Source: Bdellovibrionales bacterium CG10_big_fil_rev_8_21_14_0_10_45_34 (lineage in GTDB: Bacteria > Bdellovibrionota > Bdellovibrionia > Bdellovibrionales > 1-14-0-10-45-34). Taken from it: 64,000 nt of DNA. Positions 52,447 through 61,820 of the stretch are shown piece by piece. The stretch spans positions 69,207 to 133,206 of the forward strand of contig PEZS01000008.1 in the NCBI GenBank assembly GCA_002778785.1, read 5' to 3'. A program made the translations under genes and the position numbers. The notes beneath the pieces are model-generated. The model was not told where the DNA came from and did no database searches. It saw only the letters and a program-made list of their open reading frames with translations. Numbering within the stretch: the stretch's first letter is position 1; the number at the start of each line of letters is the position of its first letter.

Positions 52447-55400
52447 CCGAAAACATTTTTTAGAAAAAGGATAGACGGCAACGAGATGGCATTTTGATCC
52501 TTTCCAAATCTGAGAAGTTGCTTCTGAATAAAGCTCAAGCTGCTTGCGAGCTTTGTCGACTTTTGCCTCATCCCCCGTCTTGTAGTCTACAATCCAGTAT
52601 CCGGCGTCAGTAAAACCACACAGATCTATTGCACCTGATAGCAAATGCCCTTCGTGCACAAAGCTAAATGGAAATTCCGCTTTGCCAGATTTCATCAACT
52701 GAACAAACGGAAACTCCTCTTGCTCAAACAGGTAATTGAGCGCATCAAGAACATACTGATCTTCACTTTCAAACAATTGTTGCGTAATGTGCGCAGGATC
52801 GGACTCTGTTTTTTGAAGAATCTCCATCAATCGGTGAACCTTGTTACCAAAAACCCTCGCATTTAACCTCTCCAGCCAACCTAAAGTTGAAACGCGCTTT
52901 CGTTGCCAGCTCTCCCTCTCATCTTTATTTAGAAAAGCAGAAACAGAAAGATTCAAAAATGAATCATCCCGCTCAGGCTCTGATCTTTGTGATACAAATA
53001 GCGACTCTGGCGCTCGCAGCAGAGGGGCTTCCGGATCGGATAGCTCAGGAGCCGGCTCTTCAGAAGGCAAACTCGAACTGCCGTCTTGCTGCGAACTCCA
53101 AACCTTCGATAGCTTTTCTCCGGCAGATAATGCCAAGTGAAAACGAGCCTGCTCTCTAGAATAATCAGAAAGGCTTCCGATGATAGTTTCTGCCCATGAT
53201 GATTTTTCAAAGCTGAATTTGATCAGATCGGACATATCTAAATGATCGCCAAGTTTCCAATGATGAGGAGGCTCGGGAATCAGTTTTGAAGACGGAGACA
53301 TTGTAACCCACAACGATTGCTTGGCTCTAGTGAGGGCCACATACAGAAAGCGCGAAAACTCCTCTTTCTCGCTCGCCTTCTTCAACTCCGCATGAGATTG
53401 AGTTATCCAATTGTGAACAATTTCACCATCGATCTCACTTTTAAGAATAAGAGTGTAAGCTCCGCTTTTATCATCCACAGGTAGTAGCGAATCTGGCTGA
53501 TGCCTCAAACCTTTGCCGGCTCGACTAACAAGTACGTGCTCGAACTGCAAACCCTTTGATGCATGTATCGTCATCAACTGTACTCGATTAGTTTCAAACA
53601 AGCCTGGGGCATCGCTATCTGACTCGCGATCTTCAACACGATCTAGAATAGAATCCAAAAGAGTCTCTAACTGAGAGGCCTCCTTGTAAGACCCATCTTT
53701 TAGCATATGGACAATCTTCCATATGTTCGCCTCTCTCACTCCCGTCGAGTCTATTGCAAAACTTGTCGAAAGAACGCCACGGGATTGCAAAAACTCGTAG
53801 AGGGCGCTGCTCAGCCCAGAACCCAAAAAAATGTTGTAAATTCGAATAAGCTCTTGAAACTTTAGCAAAAGCAGCTCATCCAGCAGGCGGGCTTCATTTG
53901 AGGTGAGACTCCGACTCAAAAAGTCAAAAAGTGAATCCGATTTAGGCCAGAGCTTTCGAAGCGCAATAAAGCTAGTGTCTTCTATATGAAACCAGGGGCT
54001 CCTAAGAAGTCCAAACAGAACGATATCATTTTCTGGTTCAAACAAAAAACGGCAAAACAACGCCAAATCCTTTACTTCTCTTCTCCTTTTGAAGCCCTTT
54101 CTTGCATGAACAAAAACTGGAATTTTATCTAGCTTGAGATGTCTACCAATTTCTACGAGATCTGAGTTACTTCTCGATAGAATGACAATATCTTCGTAAC
54201 TAGCACCAGAGGCGACAAGTGAGGCAATGTGACTTTTGATAGAAAGAACTTCGTCAGAGAAATCAAGACAGACCTCTAAATGCAAATCAGAAGTCGAGCC
54301 CTCACCGCTTTTATTCGCAGGTTCCATGGGTGTAAAGGCGGATAATCCTGAAAATATTTGATTGAAAACATGCACCAATCGCCCTTGAGACCTATAGTTC
54401 TTTGATAGGGTCTCAAGTTTAAACTGAGAAGCCTTAAACTCAGCCTTTACTCCCTCAAACACTTCTCTACGCGCGCCCCGAAAAAAATAGATGCTTTGTT
54501 GAGGGTCTCCAACAAAAACACACGATTTGTCTGAAATCCAAAGATTAAAAATTCTCATTTGCAGCGGATTCGTATCTTGAAATTCGTCTACAATCCATAG
54601 GTCGACCTCTCTTCGAAATTCTTCGAGAGCCTCGGGAAACTTCTGGCTTGCAAGAAGGCACAGGGGTGCTAGCTCGGAGACACTCACTTGCGAAGAAATC
54701 ATCCGTGAGTTCCACCATCCTTCAAAAAATCTTTGCGCCAACTTATCGAAAAGAACATTACATCGCAAAAACAACTCAGAATTATCTTTCTTGCTAAGAT
54801 GATTCCTTAGAATCACTACATTCTTCTTTAACTCTGGAATAATTTCATCGATCGCTAGCTTATCTGGGTCAGAAGCCTTAGTGCTTTTTCTAAACGACGA
54901 CGTACACAGCCATTCAATTTCGCACTGGTCTTTTGATGTCCAGCTATCCAAATCTTTTTTTAAAAAAACCTGGGCCCGCAAAAGATGTTCCTGAATCTTA
55001 GAGTACCTACTTTCCTTCAAATGCGGTGATATCAGTCTCAGCAGTTCTTCGATTTGCGAAACTGCCACAGAGACGATTCGTCCAAGATAAATTTTGTGAA
55101 GCTCAATATCTAAAGGTCGCAAAATTGGAGTTTCGATTTTTTGTCGCGCGTATTCTAGAAGGTGTAACACAAGGCCTCGATAGCCGTAGATTTCCAAGAG
55201 TTCTTGAAACTCGAAGGAATCGGCATTGGATGGATCGTATTTCTGGCGGCTTTCTCCTATTAGCGACTTCAACTGCAGCATGGCTTCTTTTTGAACAAAA
55301 CGCTCACTCACTAACTCTATTTGTTCAATCACATTCAGGTTAGGACGTACTCGATTCAAAAAATCATAGCAGAGCCCGTCAATGGTTGTAGTGACGATAC

Positions 55401-55635
55401 TTTTTTGAGAAGAGGCAGCCCGTAAAAAATGAGCGTCCCCCACTTCAATGGCACATCGAATAATTCTCTCTTTAATTTCATGCGCAGCTTTTTTGGTGAA
55501 TGTTGTAACCACAATACGCGGATAGGATTGCTGCCTTGAGAAATGGTTGAAGAAATATTCTTTCACATCTTTGACAAGCCCTGTGGTCTTGCCTGCTCCG
55601 GCACCAGCTTGTCTTAATACTTTAAACTTCTCCAA
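52429..55635 (-). CDS. addA: AddA/RecB-like UvrD-family helicase-nuclease
   Basis: 1068 aa. Superfamily 1A helicase fused to a RecB-type nuclease: Walker A QAGAGAGKTTGLV (residues 9-21), Walker B/DExx VDEFQDTNPLQMRIF (near 350), motif III/IV GDPQQSIYFFRGA, motif V TIHASKGLQFEHVLV (about 690), motif VI VALTRAKQSLW, and the C-terminal PD-(D/E)XK residues in GAIDLCGFTDAGYWIVDYKT (about 1000-1020). The length fits AddA-type subunits. It starts 11 bp after the addB-like gene, and together they should process double-strand breaks. Confidence 0.9.
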   Translation of the reverse strand: MEKFKVLRQAGAGAGKTTGLVKDVKEYFFNHFSRQQSYPRIVVTTFTKKAAHEIKERIIRCAIEVGDAHFLRAASSQKSIVTTTIDGLCYDFLNRVRPNLNVIEQIELVSERFVQKEAMLQLKSLIGESRQKYDPSNADSFEFQELLEIYGYRGLVLHLLEYARQKIETPILRPLDIELHKIYLGRIVSVAVSQIEELLRLISPHLKESRYSKIQEHLLRAQVFLKKDLDSWTSKDQCEIEWLCTSSFRKSTKASDPDKLAIDEIIPELKKNVVILRNHLSKKDNSELFLRCNVLFDKLAQRFFEGWWNSRMISSQVSVSELAPLCLLASQKFPEALEEFRREVDLWIVDEFQDTNPLQMRIFNLWISDKSCVFVGDPQQSIYFFRGARREVFEGVKAEFKASQFKLETLSKNYRSQGRLVHVFNQIFSGLSAFTPMEPANKSGEGSTSDLHLEVCLDFSDEVLSIKSHIASLVASGASYEDIVILSRSNSDLVEIGRHLKLDKIPVFVHARKGFKRRREVKDLALFCRFLFEPENDIVLFGLLRSPWFHIEDTSFIALRKLWPKSDSLFDFLSRSLTSNEARLLDELLLLKFQELIRIYNIFLGSGLSSALYEFLQSRGVLSTSFAIDSTGVREANIWKIVHMLKDGSYKEASQLETLLDSILDRVEDRESDSDAPGLFETNRVQLMTIHASKGLQFEHVLVSRAGKGLRHQPDSLLPVDDKSGAYTLILKSEIDGEIVHNWITQSHAELKKASEKEEFSRFLYVALTRAKQSLWVTMSPSSKLIPEPPHHWKLGDHLDMSDLIKFSFEKSSWAETIIGSLSDYSREQARFHLALSAGEKLSKVWSSQQDGSSSLPSEEPAPELSDPEAPLLRAPESLFVSQRSEPERDDSFLNLSVSAFLNKDERESWQRKRVSTLGWLERLNARVFGNKVHRLMEILQKTESDPAHITQQLFESEDQYVLDALNYLFEQEEFPFVQLMKSGKAEFPFSFVHEGHLLSGAIDLCGFTDAGYWIVDYKTGDEAKVDKARKQLELYSEATSQIWKGSKCHLVAVYPFSKKCFRLNWHL

Positions 55636-55646
55636 CTGGATGTCCT

Positions 55647-58424
55647 TTAGCCATGTAAATGAGGCGCCCTACATATTGACACGAAATCGCAATAGTCACA
55701 GATCTTAGTTTCTCGAGGAATGGCATCAAAAACACCCGCCTTCTCAAGTTCGGTGAGCCTAGCGATCTCGCAGAGATTGCTGTGCAAAAACTCATGAAGT
55801 CCCGCTACGTCGACCTGCCTGCTTTCGGTCAAAAGAATCTCTGTAATAGAATTGCCCGCTAACCCAATTCCCAAGTCTCGAGACATCGATCGTAAGTCGA
55901 TGTACCCAGAAACGACAACCTTCGCCTTCAAGCCTCTTTCAAAAATCATTTGGTTTGCGCCAAGCCAATACAGCGCAGGCTGAAAGTTACCTTTAGGCAC
56001 CCATTCCTTAGTTGTTTTGAAACTTGACGTAGATGACTTGTAATCAAAAACGGCCGCGGTATCATCACTGAGTATATCGATACGATCGATTTTACCTGTA
56101 ATAGCAACGGGCAGTAAAACCTTATCTTGTTTGAGAAGCTCATTCGAGCCTAATAAGCCGAAGACTGGGCCCGCTTCAATTTCAAATGCCTCTTCAAGTA
56201 ACTGCGCAACTATAATGAGGCCTCTTTGCGCCAGGGCCTTTCGATACTCCGCCTCAGCAGTGAGAAACCTACGAAGTGTCTTCAACATCACCGCACTGTT
56301 AACTCGCAAAGAGTCCGTATCGATAAACCGAATGTTCTCCTCTTTAAGAGCCTCTGAGTAGGAAGAATCAAAAACTTCATTTAAAGTCTCAAGCCGCCAG
56401 TTCTCTGACTGACATTTTCTCAGAAGAGCGTGAATCAAAGTACCTTTAGAAAGTAGCCCAAGATCTTGGTCAATTAATTCACCTCCGAGTAAGCCCACTT
56501 TGCGAGAAGCCATATACCGAAAGCCGCAATCAGACAAAGTTTTCAATGCTGAGGCCGACCACTTTTTGTGAGGGGTCAACTTAGGGGCATGGGCAATGCG
56601 GGAATTCGCAGCAGAAGAATATGCAGTTGCCTCATCGGCCTGAATTCCTTGGCTAAGTTGACGTTGTACATTATCCCATAGAGTCGCCCCAGGTAAATTC
56701 AATGACTCCCAATCGACTCCTTTTTCTTTTGCACAAAGTAACCATTCCAAAGAAGGAAGCAGCTCTCGCCCATCAAGCGCCAAGTTGGAGTGTGAAACAA
56801 CAACTTCCCGCAGGGACCGCTTGAGCAATACACTCAGCGAAGTGCGGCGAAGAAAAACATCTGCGCTCCCTAGGCGAATACCTAAGTCCCTCTCTATCTT
56901 TGAGATCTGATCAAATGAAATTTCAAGAGGCGCACCTTGAGCCAAGTACTCCTCTGAACAACCCAAAATATAAGCGTATTCCAGTTCGAGTGAAATCGCT
57001 TCTTCGTAAGTGACAAGATGTATGCCCTCGAATGTATCGGGTTTAAGCACAACTTCTTTTTGAGAGATTAACCTAAGTGCTTGAGTCCAATGCTGAAAAC
57101 TCGAAAGGTAACGATCCGGCATTTCTTCAAAGAAGGATTCGAGCATACGTGAGACAATCTCGTCTCTGAGTAAATCAGAATTTCTCATGGCAACATCGTT
57201 GAGCCACGCCCGTCCCGACTGGGGCTGAGTGTAGTTGTCCGCAAGATAGGAATTATCTAGTCCGGGCATCTCTAGACACTCATGTTGGTTCCCTAAGAGG
57301 TTTTTAAGACTCTTTCGAAACTCTCTAAAAGACTGCTCCTTGTATCTACCGTTACAAGATCGATCAAGAGAGAGCATTTCAAAATTGTACTTCCCGTAAA
57401 CCATTTCTAGTCGCGAAAGCAAGTTTTGAACCTGAGGGTGCTCACAATATCGAAAGCTCGCGGATCTTTGAGACCTTATGCCACTAGATTTTAACAAGTG
57501 GAGTAGCACCGTCTTATAGACTGAAAGATCAGGTGCGACTATAGCGATCTTCTTAGAATCACCGCAGACGCTGAGCCATGACTCTACACAAGACACCGCA
57601 TCGCGAACTTCAGCCAACTGACTCTGAAAGCGCTTCACGAAACAATTAGCACCTTTGTCGTTTCTATTCGTATCTGCACTTACTTGTTTCGCCTTCTTTG
57701 TAATGCCAGCCAAATTCTCGAGGATTTTGTACCTAGATTCGATGTAGCCTGCTGACGCGTCCAACTCCGAAAAAGTTCGTATGACGTAAATATCGCTCTG
57801 GCGAGATATTGCCGATATTAGCTCGACATCAAGCGAAGATATATTAAGACCAAGATCCACATAAATTCGCTTCGGAAGCGACAATTCATCAAGAGATAAT
57901 ACGTAGGTAGCAGCCCAGCCTTCGCAGATGAGCTGATGCTCATTGACATGAAGCCAGAGTTTTCTAGCCAATTGCCAGTTTGCCAGTACCGAACGTTGCT
58001 CGTCTTGATCTATTTGCGTTTCGGTCGCTCCCGCTTCCCATTCCTCGACAATGTCAGCGAAGCCGGTAGCGGCAAGAGTCGGCAGATAAAATTCTAAAAT
58101 ATCTAAAGGTCGATTTTCTTTTGGGAGCTGAAACGAATTCTGCTTAAGATACTCTTCGAGTAACAACCCCATTTGAGCCCGAGACACCAAGTTCCAAGTA
58201 GGGCGTCTTATCAAGAACTGACTCAAAAAGTAACTAGAGTAGATCTGAAAGTTCTGACTTGAAAAAAAACCTTTTGATTTCGTCAAACGATTTAGAAGCT
58301 GCTTTCTCGCATAAGGATGTGCCGTTAGAACGAGAGTGTCTTCCTGCTCGAGGTAAAGTTCTAATTGATTGTAGTCACTAAGATTGAGAACATGAAGCAT
58401 TCTAGGTACGAACCATACCACCAA
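55647..58424 (-). CDS. addB: AddB-like nuclease with iron-sulfur staple
   Basis: 925 aa. No Walker A is visible, as in many AddB subunits. The C-terminal third has an RecB-type nuclease: ALKTLSDCGFRYM (first Cys, about residue 630), KIDRIDILSDDTAAVFDYKS (Asp and Lys of the PD-(D/E)XK site) and ICDYCDFVSIC near the C-terminus, giving C-x2-C-x5-C. Together with the earlier Cys this fits the iron-staple of AddB. The first in-frame start is used; an ATG at 58400 would shorten it by 8 residues. An inverted repeat precedes it. Confidence 0.85.
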   Translation of the reverse strand: MVVWFVPRMLHVLNLSDYNQLELYLEQEDTLVLTAHPYARKQLLNRLTKSKGFFSSQNFQIYSSYFLSQFLIRRPTWNLVSRAQMGLLLEEYLKQNSFQLPKENRPLDILEFYLPTLAATGFADIVEEWEAGATETQIDQDEQRSVLANWQLARKLWLHVNEHQLICEGWAATYVLSLDELSLPKRIYVDLGLNISSLDVELISAISRQSDIYVIRTFSELDASAGYIESRYKILENLAGITKKAKQVSADTNRNDKGANCFVKRFQSQLAEVRDAVSCVESWLSVCGDSKKIAIVAPDLSVYKTVLLHLLKSSGIRSQRSASFRYCEHPQVQNLLSRLEMVYGKYNFEMLSLDRSCNGRYKEQSFREFRKSLKNLLGNQHECLEMPGLDNSYLADNYTQPQSGRAWLNDVAMRNSDLLRDEIVSRMLESFFEEMPDRYLSSFQHWTQALRLISQKEVVLKPDTFEGIHLVTYEEAISLELEYAYILGCSEEYLAQGAPLEISFDQISKIERDLGIRLGSADVFLRRTSLSVLLKRSLREVVVSHSNLALDGRELLPSLEWLLCAKEKGVDWESLNLPGATLWDNVQRQLSQGIQADEATAYSSAANSRIAHAPKLTPHKKWSASALKTLSDCGFRYMASRKVGLLGGELIDQDLGLLSKGTLIHALLRKCQSENWRLETLNEVFDSSYSEALKEENIRFIDTDSLRVNSAVMLKTLRRFLTAEAEYRKALAQRGLIIVAQLLEEAFEIEAGPVFGLLGSNELLKQDKVLLPVAITGKIDRIDILSDDTAAVFDYKSSTSSFKTTKEWVPKGNFQPALYWLGANQMIFERGLKAKVVVSGYIDLRSMSRDLGIGLAGNSITEILLTESRQVDVAGLHEFLHSNLCEIARLTELEKAGVFDAIPRETKICDYCDFVSICRAPHLHG

Positions 58425-58466
58425 TGAACGCTGAGCTGTATGTAGAAAAGAAACAACAATTCCTAT

Positions 58467-58483
58467 ATGCCAAGATGTGGCAT
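58467..58483 (-). terminator. Possible weak terminator between barrel and addB-like genes
   Basis: atgcca-agatg-tggcat is a perfect 6-bp stem that overlaps the barrel gene's stop codon. On the minus strand it is followed by a partly T-rich stretch. Weak and possibly chance. Confidence 0.3.
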
Positions 58484-59586
58484 TATCGGCGCTCTTTCAG
58501 CCCTCTAGGGCGACCATTTACAAAGTTGAAATCCGGATCGAAGGAGAGTTCAATGGTAAGCTGAGCCGCGTATCTTCTTTGCTCGTGCTGTCCGGGATAT
58601 TGCCCTAGCTCAACGCCCCAGGTTGCTGCATCAATTTTAAACAATCCCATTTTTACTCCTAAACCGGCGGTATAATATCCCTGATGGAAGCCCCCTCTGA
58701 CGTCAATAAAAGGAAGTGCAAACTCTATCCCCATATGCACTTTCTTTCCAAGCTGTTCATTGTAACGATTAATATTTTTAATATCGATTGAAGGCCTTAT
58801 GTCTACCAACATGCTTTCAATCTCCAGCCCCATACCTGCAATCATTTCATCGCGCTGATTTGGCGGAGTGTTCGCGCCAGGCGAGGCCACAAACTTTGTC
58901 ACGCCAACATCCTTCCAAACAAAACTGAATTTTGGACGAACACTTGTTGGCAGCTCAAACAAAAGCCCTACGTCGGCGCCATAACCAACACCTTGTCGAT
59001 TAACTTGCTCTCTTAAAGCTGTATCTGAAAGGGTTCCAAGGGTGTCCAAGCCCAAGGGCAGCTCAGCCCCAAATCGTGTGACACGTTTACCGACGACCCC
59101 AATGTAGGTCATAGGCAAAAGCTCGAATGAAAAACCCATGGCAAAACCGTAGTCATTAACAAGTCGCAAGTTAAGGTTCGGAAACGCTGGGTTTCCAAAA
59201 TTAGCAGCGATATCAAAGCTATCATAAACAGCTAGGCCAAGATTCTTAGCGACAAAGGCGCTCTTGAATCCGCCACCCACCCAGGCATTTTTTCCGTAAT
59301 ATTGTCTGAGAGTATCGCTGATGCTCCCGCCGCTTTGCGTACTGCGAACATCTTCTATAATTTCTTGGCCATTCGCAGCCAGCTGAGGATCAAAAATAAC
59401 AAACTCAAACCCTTTAACTCGCGAAAGGGCCGCTGGATTGTAAAACAATGCATCGCGGTCTTGAGCAATTGTGGTGTAGGCGTTTCCCATTCCTAGCGCC
59501 CGAATAGATCTGTTGATCTCAGCAAGCTCGGCAGCAAATGCTCCCTCACCAAGAAGAACAGTTATCATGGCAACCAGCAATTTCAC
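58483..59586 (-). CDS. PorV/FadL-like outer-membrane barrel
   Basis: 367 aa. Signal peptide ending GEGAFAA (about 18). The N-terminus reads INRSIRALGMGNAYTTIAQD followed by DALFYNPAAL, the signature of FadL/PorV-type barrels (NPA near residue 50). Barrel strands follow to a C-terminal positively charged tail (GRPRGLKERR). Paralogue of the 60579-61646 protein, with the 59597-60496 lipoprotein gene between them and 10 bp from it. Possible hydrophobic-substrate channel or secretion partner; not proven. Confidence 0.8.
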   Translation of the reverse strand: MKLLVAMITVLLGEGAFAAELAEINRSIRALGMGNAYTTIAQDRDALFYNPAALSRVKGFEFVIFDPQLAANGQEIIEDVRSTQSGGSISDTLRQYYGKNAWVGGGFKSAFVAKNLGLAVYDSFDIAANFGNPAFPNLNLRLVNDYGFAMGFSFELLPMTYIGVVGKRVTRFGAELPLGLDTLGTLSDTALREQVNRQGVGYGADVGLLFELPTSVRPKFSFVWKDVGVTKFVASPGANTPPNQRDEMIAGMGLEIESMLVDIRPSIDIKNINRYNEQLGKKVHMGIEFALPFIDVRGGFHQGYYTAGLGVKMGLFKIDAATWGVELGQYPGQHEQRRYAAQLTIELSFDPDFNFVNGRPRGLKERR

Positions 59587-59596
59587 AACACTACTC

Positions 59597-60496
59597 CTAA
59601 GGAATCAAAGCACAAACACCCAGGGCTTGAACAAGAGACCTATCTTGTATTCCAAGCCCCACACTTTCGTTTTCAACAATCAATGCCCGCATGGCCGCTC
59701 TTTGTGGCGCCGTCACCGCGCTTGGATCTTGTACTGAGCAAAAGTTAAGGGCTGGGTCTTGGTCTTCAAGTTGATCGCAAACACCTGCAATAGTTTCTAG
59801 ATCCTGTCCCCCGATTGAGGTTCCAGCCGCTGAAAAAGAAGAGATTGCAAACGCCAAAGACACAGTCAGTTGATTAACTTCATCGTTAGTCAAATCAGTC
59901 GCACCCGAGCCGCCACACGGATCCCAGGTTGAATCGATTGTACCGTCTTCGTCAGCATCGCCCCTATATGTGAGATACGTACCTAAAGTAGCGAGGCCCA
60001 CGAAAGTCCCCAAGAGATTCTCCGAAACACTCCGACTTGTAGCGCTTGGAGCGATTGCTGCCAGAATGTCGATAGAGGTCACGCAGTCTTCTGATTTGGT
60101 CTCTGTGCCCAATGGAAATGAGCTGACGAGTAGCTGAAAAAGTCTACCCGCACTGTCGTCGTCAGCTTGAATTGTGTCTATGAGTGCAAGAATATCTAGT
60201 CCACACCTGCCAGCGTATGCAGAGGCCAGACCTGCAAGATTGTTTCTGTTCTGTTTGTTGACGTCCGTTAGAAGATCATACTCTGCGATGGCCTCGCTCC
60301 AACTTCCCTTCGCCAAATACCGATCAAAATTGTATTGAATAGCATCTTGAGTGCCTTGATCGGCCATGCTTTCGAAGATATTTGCGCAGCCCGATAATGA
60401 GATTGAACTCAACACAACGCATACCACTGCAACAAGAATTCTTTTGCCACGATCAGGCGTGTTTAATTTTTGAACACTTTCTGCTAAATACTTCAT
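59597..60496 (-). CDS. Lipoprotein with Ca-loop-like segment, between two barrel genes
   Basis: 299 aa from the ATG at 60496, where the MKYLAESV reading gives a normal lipoprotein signal (SLSGC, Cys about 37); an ATG at 60523 adds 9 residues through a tandem duplication. The body is helical and Cys-containing (AGRCGLDILALIDTIQADDDS, ADEDGTIDSTWDPCGGSG), with DADEDGTID resembling a Ca-binding loop. No family recognised. Probably partners the barrels on either side. Confidence 0.75.
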   Translation of the reverse strand: MKYLAESVQKLNTPDRGKRILVAVVCVVLSSISLSGCANIFESMADQGTQDAIQYNFDRYLAKGSWSEAIAEYDLLTDVNKQNRNNLAGLASAYAGRCGLDILALIDTIQADDDSAGRLFQLLVSSFPLGTETKSEDCVTSIDILAAIAPSATSRSVSENLLGTFVGLATLGTYLTYRGDADEDGTIDSTWDPCGGSGATDLTNDEVNQLTVSLAFAISSFSAAGTSIGGQDLETIAGVCDQLEDQDPALNFCSVQDPSAVTAPQRAAMRALIVENESVGLGIQDRSLVQALGVCALIP

Positions 60497-60541
60497 CCAT
60501 GAATCCTTAAATACTGCGTCCATGATTCCTTAAATACTGCG
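60496..60541. repeat. 23-bp tandem duplication of a ribosome site and start
   Basis: tccatgaatccttaaatact (60496-60515, continuing gcg) is repeated with one mismatch at 60519-60541. On the minus strand each unit contains AAGGAATCATG or AAGGATTCATG, so ribosome site and ATG exist twice. 23 bp is not a multiple of three, so the two ATGs are in different frames; the lower copy leads to the ATG at 60496. Confidence 0.85.
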
Positions 60542-60578
60542 TCTCCGATTTTTTAGATACCTTGCCCTTGTTTTCCTT

Positions 60579-61646
60579 TTAAAATCGAAACGAAAACTTT
60601 CCTATGAGCCTTCGTGACTCCCTCGCTTGCGCTGCTGTACCGATTTCTTCTCCGTATGTCGCCACTTGAAACTGCATAAATTTCACAGCCATTTCTGCAC
60701 CAAGAGTCCAATACCTTTGGTTCATGCCAGCTCTCAAAAAAACAAAGTCTCCGATGTTTAGCTCCATGCCCGCGTGCACCTTCTTCATCGAATCGGTCTC
60801 TTCGTAAGCTCCCATAGCATCTCGGTACTCCGCTCCAATTTGCATCCTCACGAGCGGGGACAAAATGGGATTGATAGAAATTCCAAGGTCCAGAGTTTGC
60901 TTGATGTTTTGGGGACGCCTCGTGGTGTTGTGTAAAAAGCCAGATCCGGCATCAAGAGCCGTGTCACCTGCATCTCTTAGAACACCTGCCACAGAAGGCA
61001 AATACTCCCAAGGCCCAGTTAAAGTGAGTGCCGCATCACCTGCAATGCCGCCGCCTTCATGCACAAGATCAGAGATTTGTAGGTTTGTTGAGTCCGCCGG
61101 AAGCACTTCTCGAATCTCAGACCGATTGATAACTCTTCCGTTGAACCCCAGTTTGACCCGCCCATCCCAAAACCGAAAATTAAAGCCGGCAACTAGGGCG
61201 TAATCATTGAAATAGTTTAAGGTGTAAGTTTGCCCCGTCTCGTCGACTTCGGCGTCGTAGGATTGTTTTACTAAGAAGCCCATGCCAAAGTTTGTGTTCA
61301 CATAAGACGGAAACAACTGAAATTTTGCGTGATACGGATACCCTTGGTTCTCTCTAAGAGTGTTGAGGAGGCCCTGCACATCGGTTATCCCACCCGTATT
61401 CTGGTATACTCTCTCTGCCGCTCCCGCTGAAACATGAACTTCTGGATCGATCATCGTGAGTATCGGGCCTCTTAGGCGTCCAAGACCATTAGGATTTAAC
61501 AGAAGTGAGGTTTCGTCGTTGACTGTGGCAATACCCACGCCGCCCATTCCCATCTGCCTGACACCGTTGTAAAATTCGTAACGTTCACCTGTATAGGCTG
61601 ATGTCGCAAACAGCGACAAAAAAATGCTAAAAGAAGACAGTCTCAT
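60579..61646 (-). CDS. PorV/FadL-like outer-membrane barrel (paralogue)
   Basis: 355 aa. Signal peptide ending TSAYTGE (about 20), then YNGVRQMGMGGVGIATVNDE with LLLNPNGLG in place of the NPA motif. The barrel strands end in KFSFRF. Paralogue of 58483-59586 with recognisable shared blocks (MGMGxVGxA, then MQIGAEYRDAMGAYEE against IDIRGG-type segments). First of three minus genes; the 174 bp upstream hold divergent promoters with the plus lipoprotein. Confidence 0.8.
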   Translation of the reverse strand: MRLSSFSIFLSLFATSAYTGERYEFYNGVRQMGMGGVGIATVNDETSLLLNPNGLGRLRGPILTMIDPEVHVSAGAAERVYQNTGGITDVQGLLNTLRENQGYPYHAKFQLFPSYVNTNFGMGFLVKQSYDAEVDETGQTYTLNYFNDYALVAGFNFRFWDGRVKLGFNGRVINRSEIREVLPADSTNLQISDLVHEGGGIAGDAALTLTGPWEYLPSVAGVLRDAGDTALDAGSGFLHNTTRRPQNIKQTLDLGISINPILSPLVRMQIGAEYRDAMGAYEETDSMKKVHAGMELNIGDFVFLRAGMNQRYWTLGAEMAVKFMQFQVATYGEEIGTAAQARESRRLIGKFSFRF

Positions 61647-61820
61647 GTGTCTCTTTTCGGTACATTGCTGTCTCGATCCAACACGACTGCGACAAACTAG
61701 ACCCCTTCATCTTCGATCTAAGTCTAGAGTCTCAACCTTTTAGTCAAGACCCGACTCGACCTAGACGATCATCTATCTGTAAAGAGAATATTTACCGCAA
61801 TACGCACCTGGAGTGACACA

